Made by a program: the position numbers and the translations under genes
In this document: positions 27,563-36,918 of the stretch, piece by piece
Layout: each line of letters opens with the position of its first letter
Position numbering within the stretch: the first letter of the stretch is position 1
The notes under the pieces: generated by a model
What the model was told of the DNA's origin: nothing
The model's input: only the letters and a program-made list of their open reading frames with translations
Database searches by the model: none
Source of the DNA: Fictibacillus sp. BK138
GTDB taxonomy: Bacteria > Bacillota > Bacilli > Bacillales > Fictibacillaceae
NCBI RefSeq assembly: GCF_004216955.1
Contig: NZ_SGXL01000007.1
Location: forward strand, 1-43,891
Reading direction: 5' to 3'
Length of the DNA stretch: 43,891 nucleotides

Positions 27563-28309
27563 ATGGAAATGATGTGGAGCGTGTGGTTTTTTATTTTAGG
27601 GGCAGTATTGGCTTCGTTTGGCGGGGTAGTCGGCTATCGTCTTCCAAAGAAAATGAAGGTGATGGGCGTAGAACGCTCACAGTGTGACCATTGTGAAAGA
27701 CAGCTGAAATGGTATGAGCTGTTTCCGATCGTTTCTTACTTAGCAGCAGGCGGGAAATGCGGGACGTGTAAGAAGCGCATTCCAGTTATCTATACAGTCG
27801 TTGAATTATTAGCAGGTGGCTTATACGCGTTCTCTTTTCTGAAATACGGTTTCTCAGTGGAGCTGCTTTTAGCATGCTCACTCATTTTGCTGTGCGCGAT
27901 TATATTTGTATCGGATTTATTGTATTTCATCATTTCAGATAAAGTATTAATCGTGTTTTTCATCTGGTTTTTGGTGCTGCAAGTCGTGTTTGAATACAGA
28001 AGCTGGCTGGACGCAGTAGCCGGCGGTCTGCTCGGATTTTGTTTTCTGCTGCTGCTCGCGATTTTATCAAAAGGCGGAATCGGTGGAGGAGATATAAAAC
28101 TGATGGGTGTATTGGGGCTTTTGCTTGGGTTTCAGGGAGCGTTTTTAACACTCATGATTGCATCTGTTGTTGGTTTATTTGTTGGTGTGATAGGTTTGTT
28201 GATGAAGAAGTTCACTCGAAAAACAGCTATTCCGTTTGGACCGTATTTAGCATTTGGAGCCTTGCTGACATTTTTCTTAAAAACTGGGTTAATTGCTTTT
28301 TTGTTTTAA
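27563..28309 (+). CDS. Prepilin peptidase (type IV, A24 family)
   Basis: A 248-residue membrane protease that cleaves and N-methylates type IV prepilins. The N-terminal part has the two CxxC pairs (Cys41/44 and 66/69) of a zinc site between the first helices, typical of the PilD/ComC methylase domain. The aspartic active site is D118 (VSDLLYF) and D177 in GGIGGGDIKLMG. Eight hydrophobic stretches are visible. It is followed by its own terminator and then the Tad genes, and could serve Tad pilins as well as any competence pseudopilins encoded elsewhere. Confidence 0.93.
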   Translation: MEMMWSVWFFILGAVLASFGGVVGYRLPKKMKVMGVERSQCDHCERQLKWYELFPIVSYLAAGGKCGTCKKRIPVIYTVVELLAGGLYAFSFLKYGFSVELLLACSLILLCAIIFVSDLLYFIISDKVLIVFFIWFLVLQVVFEYRSWLDAVAGGLLGFCFLLLLAILSKGGIGGGDIKLMGVLGLLLGFQGAFLTLMIASVVGLFVGVIGLLMKKFTRKTAIPFGPYLAFGALLTFFLKTGLIAFLF

Positions 28310-28340
28310 AGCAACAAAATAATAATAAATAGGTCTTTTG

Positions 28341-28381
28341 AAACACTAACTTCTTTTTATGAGAGAATTAGTGTTTTTTTG
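28341..28381 (+). terminator. Terminator after the prepilin peptidase
   Basis: AAACACTAA (28341-28349) pairs with TTAGTGTTT (28368-28376), with extension of the stem through TTCT / GAGAA and a T-run. Confidence 0.82.
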
Positions 28382-28587
28382 TTTATGCTAATAATTTCAG
28401 CATTTTTTCACTGCTTTTTTATAATCTTCACGGAAAAATACATAATATAAGGTTTAAAAAAATTCCATTGATGGTAATTAACATTTAGTAAATATGGTTA
28501 ATTTTGTATTTTTTTTATGATTATATTCCTAATATAGTTATATTGTAATGTTGTCGATTAAAGTCGAATATTGAATGTGGTAGTAAT

Positions 28588-28666
28588 AAGGTTGTGGACA
28601 AGTCCTACAAACCTTTATATACAAAGGGATTAGAGGGGTTGACGCTTTTGGAAAATATGTGATAAT
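28588..28666 (+). promoter_or_regulatory. Likely promoter and hairpin before the Tad operon
   Basis: TTGACG (28639-28644), 16 bp, GATAAT (28661-28666), 76 bp ahead of the cpaB start. Upstream, AAGGTTGTGG... (28588-28598) folds back on ...CCTACAAACCTT (28603-28615) with two bulges and a CAAG loop, an operator-like or hairpin element. The remaining gap 28382-28741 is very AT-rich and shows nothing else. Confidence 0.5.
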
Positions 28667-28741
28667 TTTGGCATGATTCTTTTTTAAATTTCGTTTTTTG
28701 TATAATTTTTTGTTTTTTTGATTATTGGAGGTAAGTAAATA

Positions 28742-29479
28742 ATGGTCGATGCAAAACGCAAAGCACTAATCTTTTTAGTTGTAGCATTTATTTTAGCGGT
28801 TGTAACAGCTGGGGTAGTATTAAACGAGATTCGAAAAGCTCAGCAAAGTCTTACTGAAACGACTAAAGTAGCAGCATTAGAAAATGACATGAAATCTAAT
28901 GAGGCGATAACATCCTCCAAGATTAAGTGGGTTGAAATTCCTAAAAATGCGGCTGTTTCTAACTTTATTCAATCAGAAGGAGATTTAAAGGATCAAGTCG
29001 TCCTAACTGATATGAAAGAAGGAGACATCTTAACCAAGAACGTACTTCGCTCAAAAATTGATATTGCAAAAGGACATAGAGTTGTGTGGCTAAATCCTAC
29101 TGAAAATGTATTAATTGATGAGAATGTAACAGAAGGTGACCGTGTGGACATCGTTGTTTCAATGGAAGAAAAAAATGCAATGACAACTAAAAGAGCATTA
29201 AAAGGCATTCATGTAGTAGAAGTAGATGATGATGTTGAAATTGATAAGAATAAGACAGCTAGTGTAATTAAAGTTTCCCTTTCTATAGAGGATGCAGAAA
29301 AGCTGATTCATTACCAAAATACTGCACAGCAAATTAGAATATTGAGAGTTAATGAATTAGAAGAGGAAAATAAAGAGGAGAAGAAGGAAGAGGCTACACC
29401 GGCTGCTAAACCAGCTGCGCCAGCGCCACCAGCTCCTAAACAGAATCCAGCACCTCAAGCTAAACCAAAAGCAAACTAG
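28742..29479 (+). CDS. cpaB: Flp pilus assembly protein CpaB/RcpC (SAF domain)
   Basis: A 245-residue protein with an N-terminal membrane helix (about 9-27), then a SAF-like beta-clip region (about 55-105, WVEIPKNAAV ... EGDILTKNVLRSKI), a CpaB C-terminal domain (GDRVDIVVSM ... VIKVSLSIEDAEKLI), and a Glu/Lys then Pro/Ala-rich tail (about 210-245) suited to crossing or contacting the cell wall. In Gram-negative Tad systems CpaB lies in the periplasm near the secretin; no secretin gene is here. It is the first gene of the Tad operon. Confidence 0.85.
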   Translation: MVDAKRKALIFLVVAFILAVVTAGVVLNEIRKAQQSLTETTKVAALENDMKSNEAITSSKIKWVEIPKNAAVSNFIQSEGDLKDQVVLTDMKEGDILTKNVLRSKIDIAKGHRVVWLNPTENVLIDENVTEGDRVDIVVSMEEKNAMTTKRALKGIHVVEVDDDVEIDKNKTASVIKVSLSIEDAEKLIHYQNTAQQIRILRVNELEEENKEEKKEEATPAAKPAAPAPPAPKQNPAPQAKPKAN

Positions 29480-29503
29480 TATTGTAGAAGGGAAGAAAAT
29501 GGC

Positions 29504-30619
29504 ATGAATGGATACAAGGTTTTAATTGTAACAAAGAACGAATCATACATAAGCACTCTTAAACCAATCATTGAAGAAAACAACTTACAGGTTGATGTTA
29601 TTGAAGAGTGGAGTGGAACGAATCTAGAAATTAATCAATACTCTATCCTTTTTATCGATCACCAATCCTTTAAATCATTTGAAGTCTTTAAAAATCAAAA
29701 TAAGTTAATCGTAATAGGATTACTAAATGAAAAATCATTTGAACTTGGGCGTCAATGGATGCTTGCTGATGCATCAGATGTAATTATTCTTCCTGAAGAA
29801 GAGCATCGTGTGCAAAAAGTTCTTGATACGGCAAAAGAGAAGATCAGTTTACTTCAATCTCTAGATAAAAAAGAGAGCACTGGAAAAGCATATGCTTTTT
29901 ACAGTAGTAAAGGTGGGAGCGGGAAAACATTACTTTCCGCTGCTGTTGGTCAAGGACTTCAAATATTCGAAGACAGCAAAGTAGCGATTATTGATTTAAA
30001 TGCTCAATTTGGCGGTCTTGATACTATTCTGGGTATTGACCATAAAAGGTCTTATTACGATCTTCAGCCCGTAATAAAAGAAATGAACATTAGACATATC
30101 GAAAATATTGCCTATAAGGATGAGAGAACTGGAAATGTAATCGTGCTTGGCCCTCAAGATCTTGCAAAAGCAGAAGAAGTAACCACTGAACTTATTATTA
30201 AATTAATTCGTATTTGCAAAGAACATTACGATTATGTACTTCTTGATATACCGTCTTATTTTAATCACATTACCTACACTGCATTAGGAGAAGCTGACCA
30301 TATATATTACATCTTGACGCCAGATAGCATGGGGTTAAGAGGCTACAAAAACACAGAAGATTCATTTGCCCGCTTCCAGCTTGGCTTAAGGAATAATGTC
30401 TCTATTCTTTTAAATAGAGTTCATACCAAGAATGAATTATCAAAGAAAGATATCGATGAAATGATTTCAAGACCAATCGTAAGCGAAATACGAGCAGATT
30501 TCTTTAACCTTCAACCGCATGTTAATATTGGCAAACCGTTCTTTACTTCGAAAAAAGAAAAATATTCATCTAAAGCTCTAAAAGATATTAAGAAATTTGT
30601 TACTAGCATGGAAAAGTGA
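29504..30619 (+). CDS. tadZ: TadZ/CpaE-like pilus localisation ATPase
   Basis: A 371-residue protein with an N-terminal receiver-like domain (about 1-115: VLIVTKNESY ... ILFIDHQ ... IVIGLLNE) lacking an obvious phospho-acceptor pocket, and a MinD/ParA-type ATPase domain from residue 128. The deviant Walker A is SSKGGSGKTLLS (134-145), followed by VAIIDLNAQFGGLDTILG and YDYVLLDIPSYF. TadZ proteins place the pilus machine at a site in the cell. It precedes the secretion ATPase by 11 bp. Confidence 0.9.
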   Translation: MNGYKVLIVTKNESYISTLKPIIEENNLQVDVIEEWSGTNLEINQYSILFIDHQSFKSFEVFKNQNKLIVIGLLNEKSFELGRQWMLADASDVIILPEEEHRVQKVLDTAKEKISLLQSLDKKESTGKAYAFYSSKGGSGKTLLSAAVGQGLQIFEDSKVAIIDLNAQFGGLDTILGIDHKRSYYDLQPVIKEMNIRHIENIAYKDERTGNVIVLGPQDLAKAEEVTTELIIKLIRICKEHYDYVLLDIPSYFNHITYTALGEADHIYYILTPDSMGLRGYKNTEDSFARFQLGLRNNVSILLNRVHTKNELSKKDIDEMISRPIVSEIRADFFNLQPHVNIGKPFFTSKKEKYSSKALKDIKKFVTSMEK

Positions 30620-30630
30620 GGTGATAAAAA

Positions 30631-31968
30631 ATGGGTTCTTGGATTAAAGAAATAACAGCAAAATCACCTTTAGTTCCTGATCAGGACTGGGATGTAAATG
30701 ACAGCCAGCTTGAACAGCTTGTCCGACATTATAAAGCAAGGATTATTAAGGAAGCAAACCTTGAATCCATAACGATTCTGCCAGCACAAGAGCGGAAACA
30801 AACCATTGAACGTCTGGTTACACAAATGATACAAGAAGAACGTGTAATTATTCCTCAATACGAGATGGACCAGATTGTTACACAAATCATTAATGAATCT
30901 GTTGGTTACGGGCCGTTAGAAGCATTATTAGAGGACGACTCGATAACAGAGATTATGGTAAATGGTCCAAATGAGATATTTATTGAGAGAAAAGGACGTT
31001 TAGAGAAAACACCTATTCGTTTTAAAGATGAAAAACATATCCGGCATATCATCGACCGAATCATCGCACCTTTGGGAAGACGTATTGATGAAAGTTCTCC
31101 TATGGTAGATGCCCGACTTCATGACGGGAGCCGTGTTAACGCCGTAATTCCACCAGTAAGCCTTGAAGGATCAGTCCTGTCTATCCGTAAGTTTAATAAG
31201 ATACCATTTAATCTTGAGAACCTGAGGAATTTTGAAACGTTTTCTCATGATATGGGTGAGTTTCTCCAAGCAGCTGTTCGTGCAAAATGTAATATACTCG
31301 TTTCTGGTGGTACAGGTAGCGGTAAAACGACGCTGCTCAATGTTTTATCAGGATCTATTCCACAAGGTGAACGCATTATTACAATTGAAGATATGGCTGA
31401 GTTACGTTTCCATCATGCAAACCTCGTAAAAATGGAAGCTAGACCAGAAAATATGGAGGGCAAGGGTGAGATAACAATTCGCCAGCTAGTTAGAAATGCT
31501 CTTCGTATGAGACCTGATCGTATCATTGTCGGTGAAGTGCGTGGATCAGAAGCGATAGACATGCTTCAAGCTATGAATACAGGTCACGAAGGCTCATTAA
31601 CTACAGTCCATGCTAACACTCCCAAAGACGCTTTGGGAAGATTAGAGGCAATGGTAATTATGTCTGGTCTACCGCTAACTGTTGATGTTATTAGAAGTTA
31701 CTTTGTTGGAGCACTCGATCTAATTGTACAAACGAACAGACAAATTGATGGGAAACGAAAAATTGTAAGTATCGCAGAAATTAAAGAGGAAGATGGAGAA
31801 ATTAAAGTCCTAGAGATATTTAAATTTGTGCAAGAGGGTGTAAATGCTAATGGTGAAGTTATTGGACACTTTGCACCTACAGGTTATATTCCAGAAGCTT
31901 ATAAACGGATGAAAACATTTGGGATATCTATTAATGAGAACATGTTCTGCAAGGAGGAGGTTCAATGA
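30631..31968 (+). CDS. tadA: TadA/CpaF secretion ATPase
   Basis: The 445-residue motor of the pilus. Walker A is [12 protein letters not shown] (226-237), the Asp box is [10 protein letters not shown] (251-260), Walker B lies in [10 protein letters not shown] (296-305), and the His box is [10 protein letters not shown] (321-330). The N-terminal part has the CpaF-type [22 protein letters not shown]. It is a cytoplasmic hexamer that drives Flp assembly. The stop overlaps the tadB start by 4 bp. Confidence 0.96.
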   Translation: MGSWIKEITAKSPLVPDQDWDVNDSQLEQLVRHYKARIIKEANLESITILPAQERKQTIERLVTQMIQEERVIIPQYEMDQIVTQIINESVGYGPLEALLEDDSITEIMVNGPNEIFIERKGRLEKTPIRFKDEKHIRHIIDRIIAPLGRRIDESSPMVDARLHDGSRVNAVIPPVSLEGSVLSIRKFNKIPFNLENLRNFETFSHDMGEFLQAAVRAKCNILVSGGTGSGKTTLLNVLSGSIPQGERIITIEDMAELRFHHANLVKMEARPENMEGKGEITIRQLVRNALRMRPDRIIVGEVRGSEAIDMLQAMNTGHEGSLTTVHANTPKDALGRLEAMVIMSGLPLTVDVIRSYFVGALDLIVQTNRQIDGKRKIVSIAEIKEEDGEIKVLEIFKFVQEGVNANGEVIGHFAPTGYIPEAYKRMKTFGISINENMFCKEEVQ

Positions 31969-32897
31969 TCCTCGCATGGACAACAATGAGTTTAGCAATC
32001 TTCTCATTTTTCTTGGCCATTTATTTTATTAAAAGAAGTTCTAATAATAAACAGGTAAAAAAGCATGTGGAAACTTGGTTTGTAAAAGAAAAAAAGAAAG
32101 AGCGAAGCAGTTTTATTGTAGGAATAGGTGATAAATACGATCATTCTGAACTAGCCGAAGAACTGTCAAAAAAACTTGTCCAGGCCCATATTCCTTTAAA
32201 AGCATCTGAGTATGCTGGAATTTGTATTATGCTCTTCTTTATTCTCTGGTTTGTTAATCATTTTATTTTAAGTCTCGTTTTTCCGCTTGATGCGTCAGTT
32301 GCGTATTTTATTATTTGGCTGGGTTCAAAATTTTTATTAAAATCCCGGCAAAATAAGCGGAGTGAAAATTTTAATAAACAGCTTCCCAATATATGCCGGA
32401 TGATGAGTAACTCTGTTAAAGCCGGGTTAACTATTCCACAAGGAATTGAAATGATTGCTCAAGAAGTTAAAGCCCCTGCAGGACCTGAATTTAAAAAAAT
32501 AGACCAGCAGCTTAGTCTTGGGGATGATTTTGAAGAAGTCATGATGAGACTGAGAGATCGTTTTGATAGTAAGGAACTTCATATTTTTGTATCTACTTTA
32601 CTCATTCAGAGAAAGGTAGGGGGCAACTTAGCCGAAGTTTTGAGTTTAATGGCTCAAACTTTAGAAGAGCGAGCTCGGGTAAGCAAAGAAATAGATACCG
32701 TTACCGCAGAAGCGAAATTCATTTCTTATATTTTGCCTGTGATGCCCATTATGATGGCTATGATGATGAATCTTTTTATTCCTGGATTTCTTAATCCTCT
32801 GTTTACACCATTTGGGTTAATACTGTTAGCTGTTTTTCTAGGAATGCAGTTTATCGCTTTCTTGCTTATTAAGAAGATTACTAGGATTAGGGTGTAA
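31965..32897 (+). CDS. tadB: TadB inner platform protein
   Basis: A 310-residue membrane protein of the type II secretion F family. Hydrophobic segments are at the N-terminus (about 2-22), in the middle (about 82-125) and at the C-terminus (about 250-305). The central T2SF domain has MMSNSVKAGLTIPQGIEMIAQE and LIQRKVGGNLAEVLSLMAQTLEER, typical of TadB. With TadC it should form the membrane platform turned by TadA. Confidence 0.93.
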   Translation: MILAWTTMSLAIFSFFLAIYFIKRSSNNKQVKKHVETWFVKEKKKERSSFIVGIGDKYDHSELAEELSKKLVQAHIPLKASEYAGICIMLFFILWFVNHFILSLVFPLDASVAYFIIWLGSKFLLKSRQNKRSENFNKQLPNICRMMSNSVKAGLTIPQGIEMIAQEVKAPAGPEFKKIDQQLSLGDDFEEVMMRLRDRFDSKELHIFVSTLLIQRKVGGNLAEVLSLMAQTLEERARVSKEIDTVTAEAKFISYILPVMPIMMAMMMNLFIPGFLNPLFTPFGLILLAVFLGMQFIAFLLIKKITRIRV

Positions 32898-32900
32898 GCT

Positions 32901-33839
32901 ATGGGTCAAATATTAGGTTTATTCGCAGTGTTAATGACATTTTTCATTTTACTATTTATATTAATCGGTTTTGTTTATTTGTATTTGTACATTATAAAAA
33001 AGGATAACTTAATCAAACACCTGCATTTAAGAGAAAAGAAGAAACGAAAAAAACGGACCTTTAAGGACAGTATGGTAAGCCCGCTTTTAAGAGCTGCTAA
33101 ATATGCTGAACCTACCGCCAAAAAATATCCATTTTTTGCGAATAAAGAACAGGATGCTCTATTTTTAACAAGAGCTGGAAACCCTTTAGGTCTTACATTG
33201 GACCAGTTTTATGGAATGCGTTTTATTCTTGGACTAGGTGCTCTATTCTTTAGTTCTATATATTCCATTTTAGGTATGCCCTTTGCATTATTGGTGTTAC
33301 TTGTTTTTCCAATAGCTGGATTTTTAGGACCGCAGCTTTGGTTGCGGATGAAAGCTAAAGAAAGGCAAGAGTCAATTAGTGTTTCTATGCCTGATTTTCT
33401 TGATACTGTGAGTGTTACGCTTCAAGCAGGTGTTAGTCTGGATGGAGCCTTAAAACAAGTCACCAATCAAATGGATGGCCCATTGAGTGAAGAGATTGAA
33501 CGTTTTAACTATGAGATAGATTTAGGTGTAACTAGAAAACTAGCTTATCAGAATTTAATATCTCGCAATTCTTCAAAAGAACTTGAAATGCTTGTTAATT
33601 CGCTTATTCAAGGGTCAGTGCTAGGAGTCCCTGTATCTCAAACATTTCGTATTCAAGCGGATGATTTGAGAGCTATGAGGGGATTCAAGGCGAAGGAAAA
33701 AGCAGCAAAAGCAAGTCCTCAAATTACACTTGTAACTACATTTTTTGTTGCACCTGCTGTATTTTTCTTAATTATTGGGCTGTTACTACTAAACATTATT
33801 TATAATCCAGGAGCATTCGGATTAGATAGCTTCTTTTAA
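32901..33839 (+). CDS. tadC: TadC inner platform protein
   Basis: A 312-residue T2SF-family protein paralogous to TadB. It has a long N-terminal helix (about 5-33), a basic stretch, then PDFLDTVSVTLQAGVSLDGALKQV and LIQGSVLGVPVSQTFRIQADDLR, and a last hydrophobic pair. It starts 3 bp after tadB. The two adjacent T2SF genes in this order are the hallmark of Tad systems. Confidence 0.93.
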   Translation: MGQILGLFAVLMTFFILLFILIGFVYLYLYIIKKDNLIKHLHLREKKKRKKRTFKDSMVSPLLRAAKYAEPTAKKYPFFANKEQDALFLTRAGNPLGLTLDQFYGMRFILGLGALFFSSIYSILGMPFALLVLLVFPIAGFLGPQLWLRMKAKERQESISVSMPDFLDTVSVTLQAGVSLDGALKQVTNQMDGPLSEEIERFNYEIDLGVTRKLAYQNLISRNSSKELEMLVNSLIQGSVLGVPVSQTFRIQADDLRAMRGFKAKEKAAKASPQITLVTTFFVAPAVFFLIIGLLLLNIIYNPGAFGLDSFF

Positions 33840-33871
33840 ATAATAAAAAATAAAATTAGGGAGAGATTTAA

Positions 33872-34090
33872 ATGTTTACAAAATTATATGTAAAGACAGT
33901 TAATGCTTGGGAGAACGTTACAAGAAAAGTGCAAAATGAAAGAGGAGCACAGGCATTAGAGTGGATTGCCCTTGGTATGTTAGTGCTAGCGATAATGGCT
34001 GCAATTGCTACTGCTTTTAAGGGAGACACGTCTGTAGGTACAGCAGTGAAAAACCAGTTAATTAAATTAATTAATGGGATTGGCGGTTAA
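33872..34090 (+). CDS. Flp-like major pilin candidate
   Basis: A 72-residue prepilin. The leader is basic and ends NERG; the predicted cleavage G25/A26 leaves a 47-residue mature protein beginning AQALEWIALG, with Glu at +5 and a hydrophobic helix (about 32-48), as class IVb Flp pilins have. GGGAGAGA precedes the ATG. Its place right after tadC and its small size make it the probable major subunit. Confidence 0.88.
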   Translation: MFTKLYVKTVNAWENVTRKVQNERGAQALEWIALGMLVLAIMAAIATAFKGDTSVGTAVKNQLIKLINGIGG

Positions 34091-34111
34091 ACCGAGTCTC
34101 TGGGGTGCCAT

Positions 34112-34504
34112 ATGAGACATATAAAAAAATACATTAAGAATGAAAGAGGGTCGCAGCTAATAGAATTTTTAGCTGTGTTCCCTATGATCATATTTGCTTT
34201 GTTATTTATTTGGCAAGTTGCTTTAGTAGCCTATGCCGTAGTTGTTTCAGAAGCAGCAGCTAGAGATGGTGCACGAGTGGCATCGGTCGAGGGGGATTTT
34301 GAAGCAGCTGTAGAAAGCTCTGCTTACGGATTAGATCTTCAAAGTGTTTCAAGTTCGACTGGCAATTCTAGTTATGGAAAAAATGTAACGGTTACAGTAG
34401 TTGCAAAAGTTCCGACTGTATCTGTTCCCTTTTTAGGAAAGATTGATTATGACTTGAAAGCCGATGCAACCATGCCAATGGAGGAGGATGAAACTGATGA
34501 ATAA
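34112..34504 (+). CDS. tadE: TadE-like minor pilin
   Basis: A 130-residue TadE family protein. The leader ends NERG, with likely cleavage G13/S14 leaving SQLIEFLAVFPMIIFALLF: Glu is at +5 as needed for prepilin peptidase processing. The motif AAARDGARVASVEGD after the helix is typical of TadE. It starts 21 bp after the pilin gene and shares its last bases with the next gene. Confidence 0.9.
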   Translation: MRHIKKYIKNERGSQLIEFLAVFPMIIFALLFIWQVALVAYAVVVSEAAARDGARVASVEGDFEAAVESSAYGLDLQSVSSSTGNSSYGKNVTVTVVAKVPTVSVPFLGKIDYDLKADATMPMEEDETDE

Positions 34505-35210
34505 TAACTACTTAAAAAATGAAAAAGGAAGTACCCTTTTAGTAGTTATGGGTTTGCTTATGGCAGCCATTTTCATCAGTTTCATCTTTTTTGATTTCTT
34601 TACTACATTTGCTGCAAAAAGGGTGGGACAAACTTCAGCTGACTCCGCTGCACTTGCTGCTGCTGAAGAGGCGAAACAAATTTATGATAAAGAACTCAAA
34701 AAGCAAATTAAAGATCGCCTGGAAAAGCTTAAAAGCGAACAAGAAGCTGAAGAAGAAGGTAGCGATGCTGCTGAACTCCCAGAAGATGAAGGGATTTCTA
34801 CTCCACTGCCTGGAATAGGTAATGCTCTCTTTGGAAAAGAGATGCCGCCTGGAGTGGAGAAATGGATTAATGGGAGTATTGTAGACCTTGATTCTCTTGA
34901 TCTAAATGAGGCTTTAAAATATTTATTTGAACAAGATGAGATCAATAAGATTAGTTGTGGATCTATAGAGGATGCCTTCCCTCAAATTGAAGAGGCAGCG
35001 CGTCATTATGCAAAACTTAATGGTGCAGAGGATGACATAGAAGTAGAGTTTCCGTATGAAGGAGAATTTAAAGTTTTTGTGAAGGTAAAGAAAAAGGCCG
35101 AATTTGTTACGGTTGACGAGAATATGTTCTCAGGTGATGAAAATAAAGTAAGAGCAGAAGCCGCAGTAAATATTGCTACACCAAAAGGGATTGATATTAG
35201 CTGTGATTAA
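34497..35210 (+). CDS. TadF/TadG-like membrane-anchored pilus protein
   Basis: A 237-residue protein with the leader MNNNYLKNEKGS and a hydrophobic helix (about 14-42). The stretch QTSADSAALAAAEEAKQ after it is characteristic of the Tad/TadG N-terminal region. Glu at +5 is absent (residue 16 is Val), unlike TadE. The rest is acidic and has no vWA domain, whereas classical TadG carries one. ATG 34497 is chosen over 34464 because GGAGGAT lies 9 bp upstream; the start overlaps the tadE stop by 8 bp. Confidence 0.82.
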   Translation: MNNNYLKNEKGSTLLVVMGLLMAAIFISFIFFDFFTTFAAKRVGQTSADSAALAAAEEAKQIYDKELKKQIKDRLEKLKSEQEAEEEGSDAAELPEDEGISTPLPGIGNALFGKEMPPGVEKWINGSIVDLDSLDLNEALKYLFEQDEINKISCGSIEDAFPQIEEAARHYAKLNGAEDDIEVEFPYEGEFKVFVKVKKKAEFVTVDENMFSGDENKVRAEAAVNIATPKGIDISCD

Positions 35211-35222
35211 GGGGGAGACAAA

Positions 35223-36587
35223 ATGAGCCGGAAACTATCGTTATGTGCTATTATTCTATGTTTATTATTCTCATTCGTAAGTGTTTCCCCTGCTTCTGCT
35301 GGGGGCCTTGATTATGATAAAAGTCAAATAAAGCCAACCGAAATGCAAGCAAAAGATACGGGAAGCTTCTGGGATTTCTTGCCCTTTGATTTTGGTGATG
35401 GATTAAAGGATACTTTAAAGAAAATTGAAAAGTTTTTTGAACCTGTTATTAAAGCTCTAGGGGATGCTATCGACTGGGCAGCAAAAGGAATCAAAGGACT
35501 TGCAGATTGGTGGGAATCCTTAGACGACTGGACGAAGGATCTCATTTATACAGTACTAGCTGTATTAGCCGTTGTCGTTGTTGCAGTTGCTGCATTTTTC
35601 TTACTTCCCTTTGTTGGAGTTGCTCTATTAATAGGTGCAATCATAGGCGCAATTGTAGCAGGTGCATTTTATTTTTGGAAATACGGAGGTACGGATGCAT
35701 TTGGCTGGGGTGTGCTAGCTTGGGTATTCGGTGGAGCAGCCCTTGGTGCATTAGGTGCATGGTTATATAGCATAGGTGCTGTGGGTGCTATGGCGGGATT
35801 GCTACGTGCAGGATTAGCTAGAGGTTTAACTGCAGCCTTAAATGGAATGCGAACGTTCGGGGGCTGGCTAGGCCAAGGGCTTAGAACAGGTGCTAGGTAT
35901 CTTCGTTCATTTGCCGGTTGGATTGGTCAAGGTGCAAGAAGATTTGGAAGCTTTGTTGGAAGAAATGCAATGAGATTCGGGCGTTGGGCTGGTGCCAGAG
36001 GCGGAACTGCTATTAGGGCTATTGGTGGTTTTTATGGTAGCTGGGGTGCATTTTTTAAGGCAGTAGGTATCGGTGCTGGCGTATCATTTTTCTACGACTT
36101 TGCAATGGCAGCATTTACAGATGAACAATTTAATCTTACAGAAACCATAAGAAATATGGCGATAAATGGTTTAACTGCTGGGATCGGAGGGCCAATTGCT
36201 GGTAAATTAAAGAGTGCTCTTACGGTTAGAAGTTGGAAAAGTCTTGTGGGGTGGAGTAGTTTAAGTACTGGAATTGGTGCAAGTGTATATAGTTTTACTG
36301 AGTATCTTGATGGAAGCTTTACTCCAGAAGATGTAATCGTAGGTGGAATAGGTGGTTTATTAGCGCTTCCTGGTACCACAGTTATTGCAAATACATTAAA
36401 CGATTTTGCAGAACCAATAACTCAACCTATGGGTAATTTAATTAATTCCATTACTGCAGATGTATACTATTGGAATGATTCGAAGTCCCATCCAGATAAT
36501 AATTTAAAAAAAATATACAATACAGGATTGGAAAAATTTTCACAATTTCAACAGTCTATTATTAATTTATACAAAAAACCATGGTGA
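35223..36587 (+). CDS. Unrecognised secreted hydrophobic/cationic protein
   Basis: A 454-residue product I cannot assign. A clear signal peptide ends SPASA/GG (cleavage after residue 26). Next is a Trp-rich amphipathic region (49-105), then strongly hydrophobic, Ala/Gly/Val-rich stretches at about 108-152 and 158-195. From about 205 to 262 there are imperfect repeats of a Gly/Arg/aromatic pattern (GGWLGQGLRTG, AGWIGQGARRFGS, FVGRNAMRFGRW), and another Gly-rich region to about 390. The repeats look like cationic amphipathic helices. It lies in the Tad operon, 12 bp after the TadF-like gene, so a pore, channel or toxin-like role, or a membrane part of the pilus, are equally open. Confidence 0.7.
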   Translation: MSRKLSLCAIILCLLFSFVSVSPASAGGLDYDKSQIKPTEMQAKDTGSFWDFLPFDFGDGLKDTLKKIEKFFEPVIKALGDAIDWAAKGIKGLADWWESLDDWTKDLIYTVLAVLAVVVVAVAAFFLLPFVGVALLIGAIIGAIVAGAFYFWKYGGTDAFGWGVLAWVFGGAALGALGAWLYSIGAVGAMAGLLRAGLARGLTAALNGMRTFGGWLGQGLRTGARYLRSFAGWIGQGARRFGSFVGRNAMRFGRWAGARGGTAIRAIGGFYGSWGAFFKAVGIGAGVSFFYDFAMAAFTDEQFNLTETIRNMAINGLTAGIGGPIAGKLKSALTVRSWKSLVGWSSLSTGIGASVYSFTEYLDGSFTPEDVIVGGIGGLLALPGTTVIANTLNDFAEPITQPMGNLINSITADVYYWNDSKSHPDNNLKKIYNTGLEKFSQFQQSIINLYKKPW

Positions 36588-36601
36588 ATGGAGGAGGAAA
36601 C

Positions 36602-36892
36602 ATGAAGAAGAAGTCGTTAGACGGTTTTTTTTGGGGACCAATGATAGGAGGAGTTATAGTAGCAATTATTATGTTCACCACTCAAGCTACTAAACTCCCT
36701 AATGGTAATTATATATTTGATCAAAATTTATTTACTTACTTTCTTGCCGGATTACTTGTCTTATGTGCTATTTTACTAGTTTTTGGAAAAGTTAGAGAAA
36801 CTATGGGGAATAAAATTAATGGTAAAACGGTATTGTATACAGCTATTGTTATTCCAATTGCTGCTGTTTGGTTATATTTTATTAATAATTAG
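36602..36892 (+). CDS. Small three-helix membrane protein
   Basis: A 96-residue hydrophobic protein with three predicted helices (about 11-28, 44-61, 76-94) and a basic N-terminus (MKKKS). I recognise no family. ATG 36602 has GGAGGAGG about 6 bp upstream; an in-frame ATG at 36581 would overlap the previous stop. Its position directly after the cationic membrane protein would suit an immunity or partner protein, but nothing in the sequence proves that. Confidence 0.75.
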   Translation: MKKKSLDGFFWGPMIGGVIVAIIMFTTQATKLPNGNYIFDQNLFTYFLAGLLVLCAILLVFGKVRETMGNKINGKTVLYTAIVIPIAAVWLYFINN

Positions 36893-36918
36893 TTTTGTAA
36901 TTATAAGGAAGTGACATC

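Noticed and set aside
28669-28690. Sigma-54 promoter (TGGCATGATTC...) before cpaB
   Set aside because: The -24 GG is present but no GC appears at -12; a sigma-A-like promoter lies just upstream.
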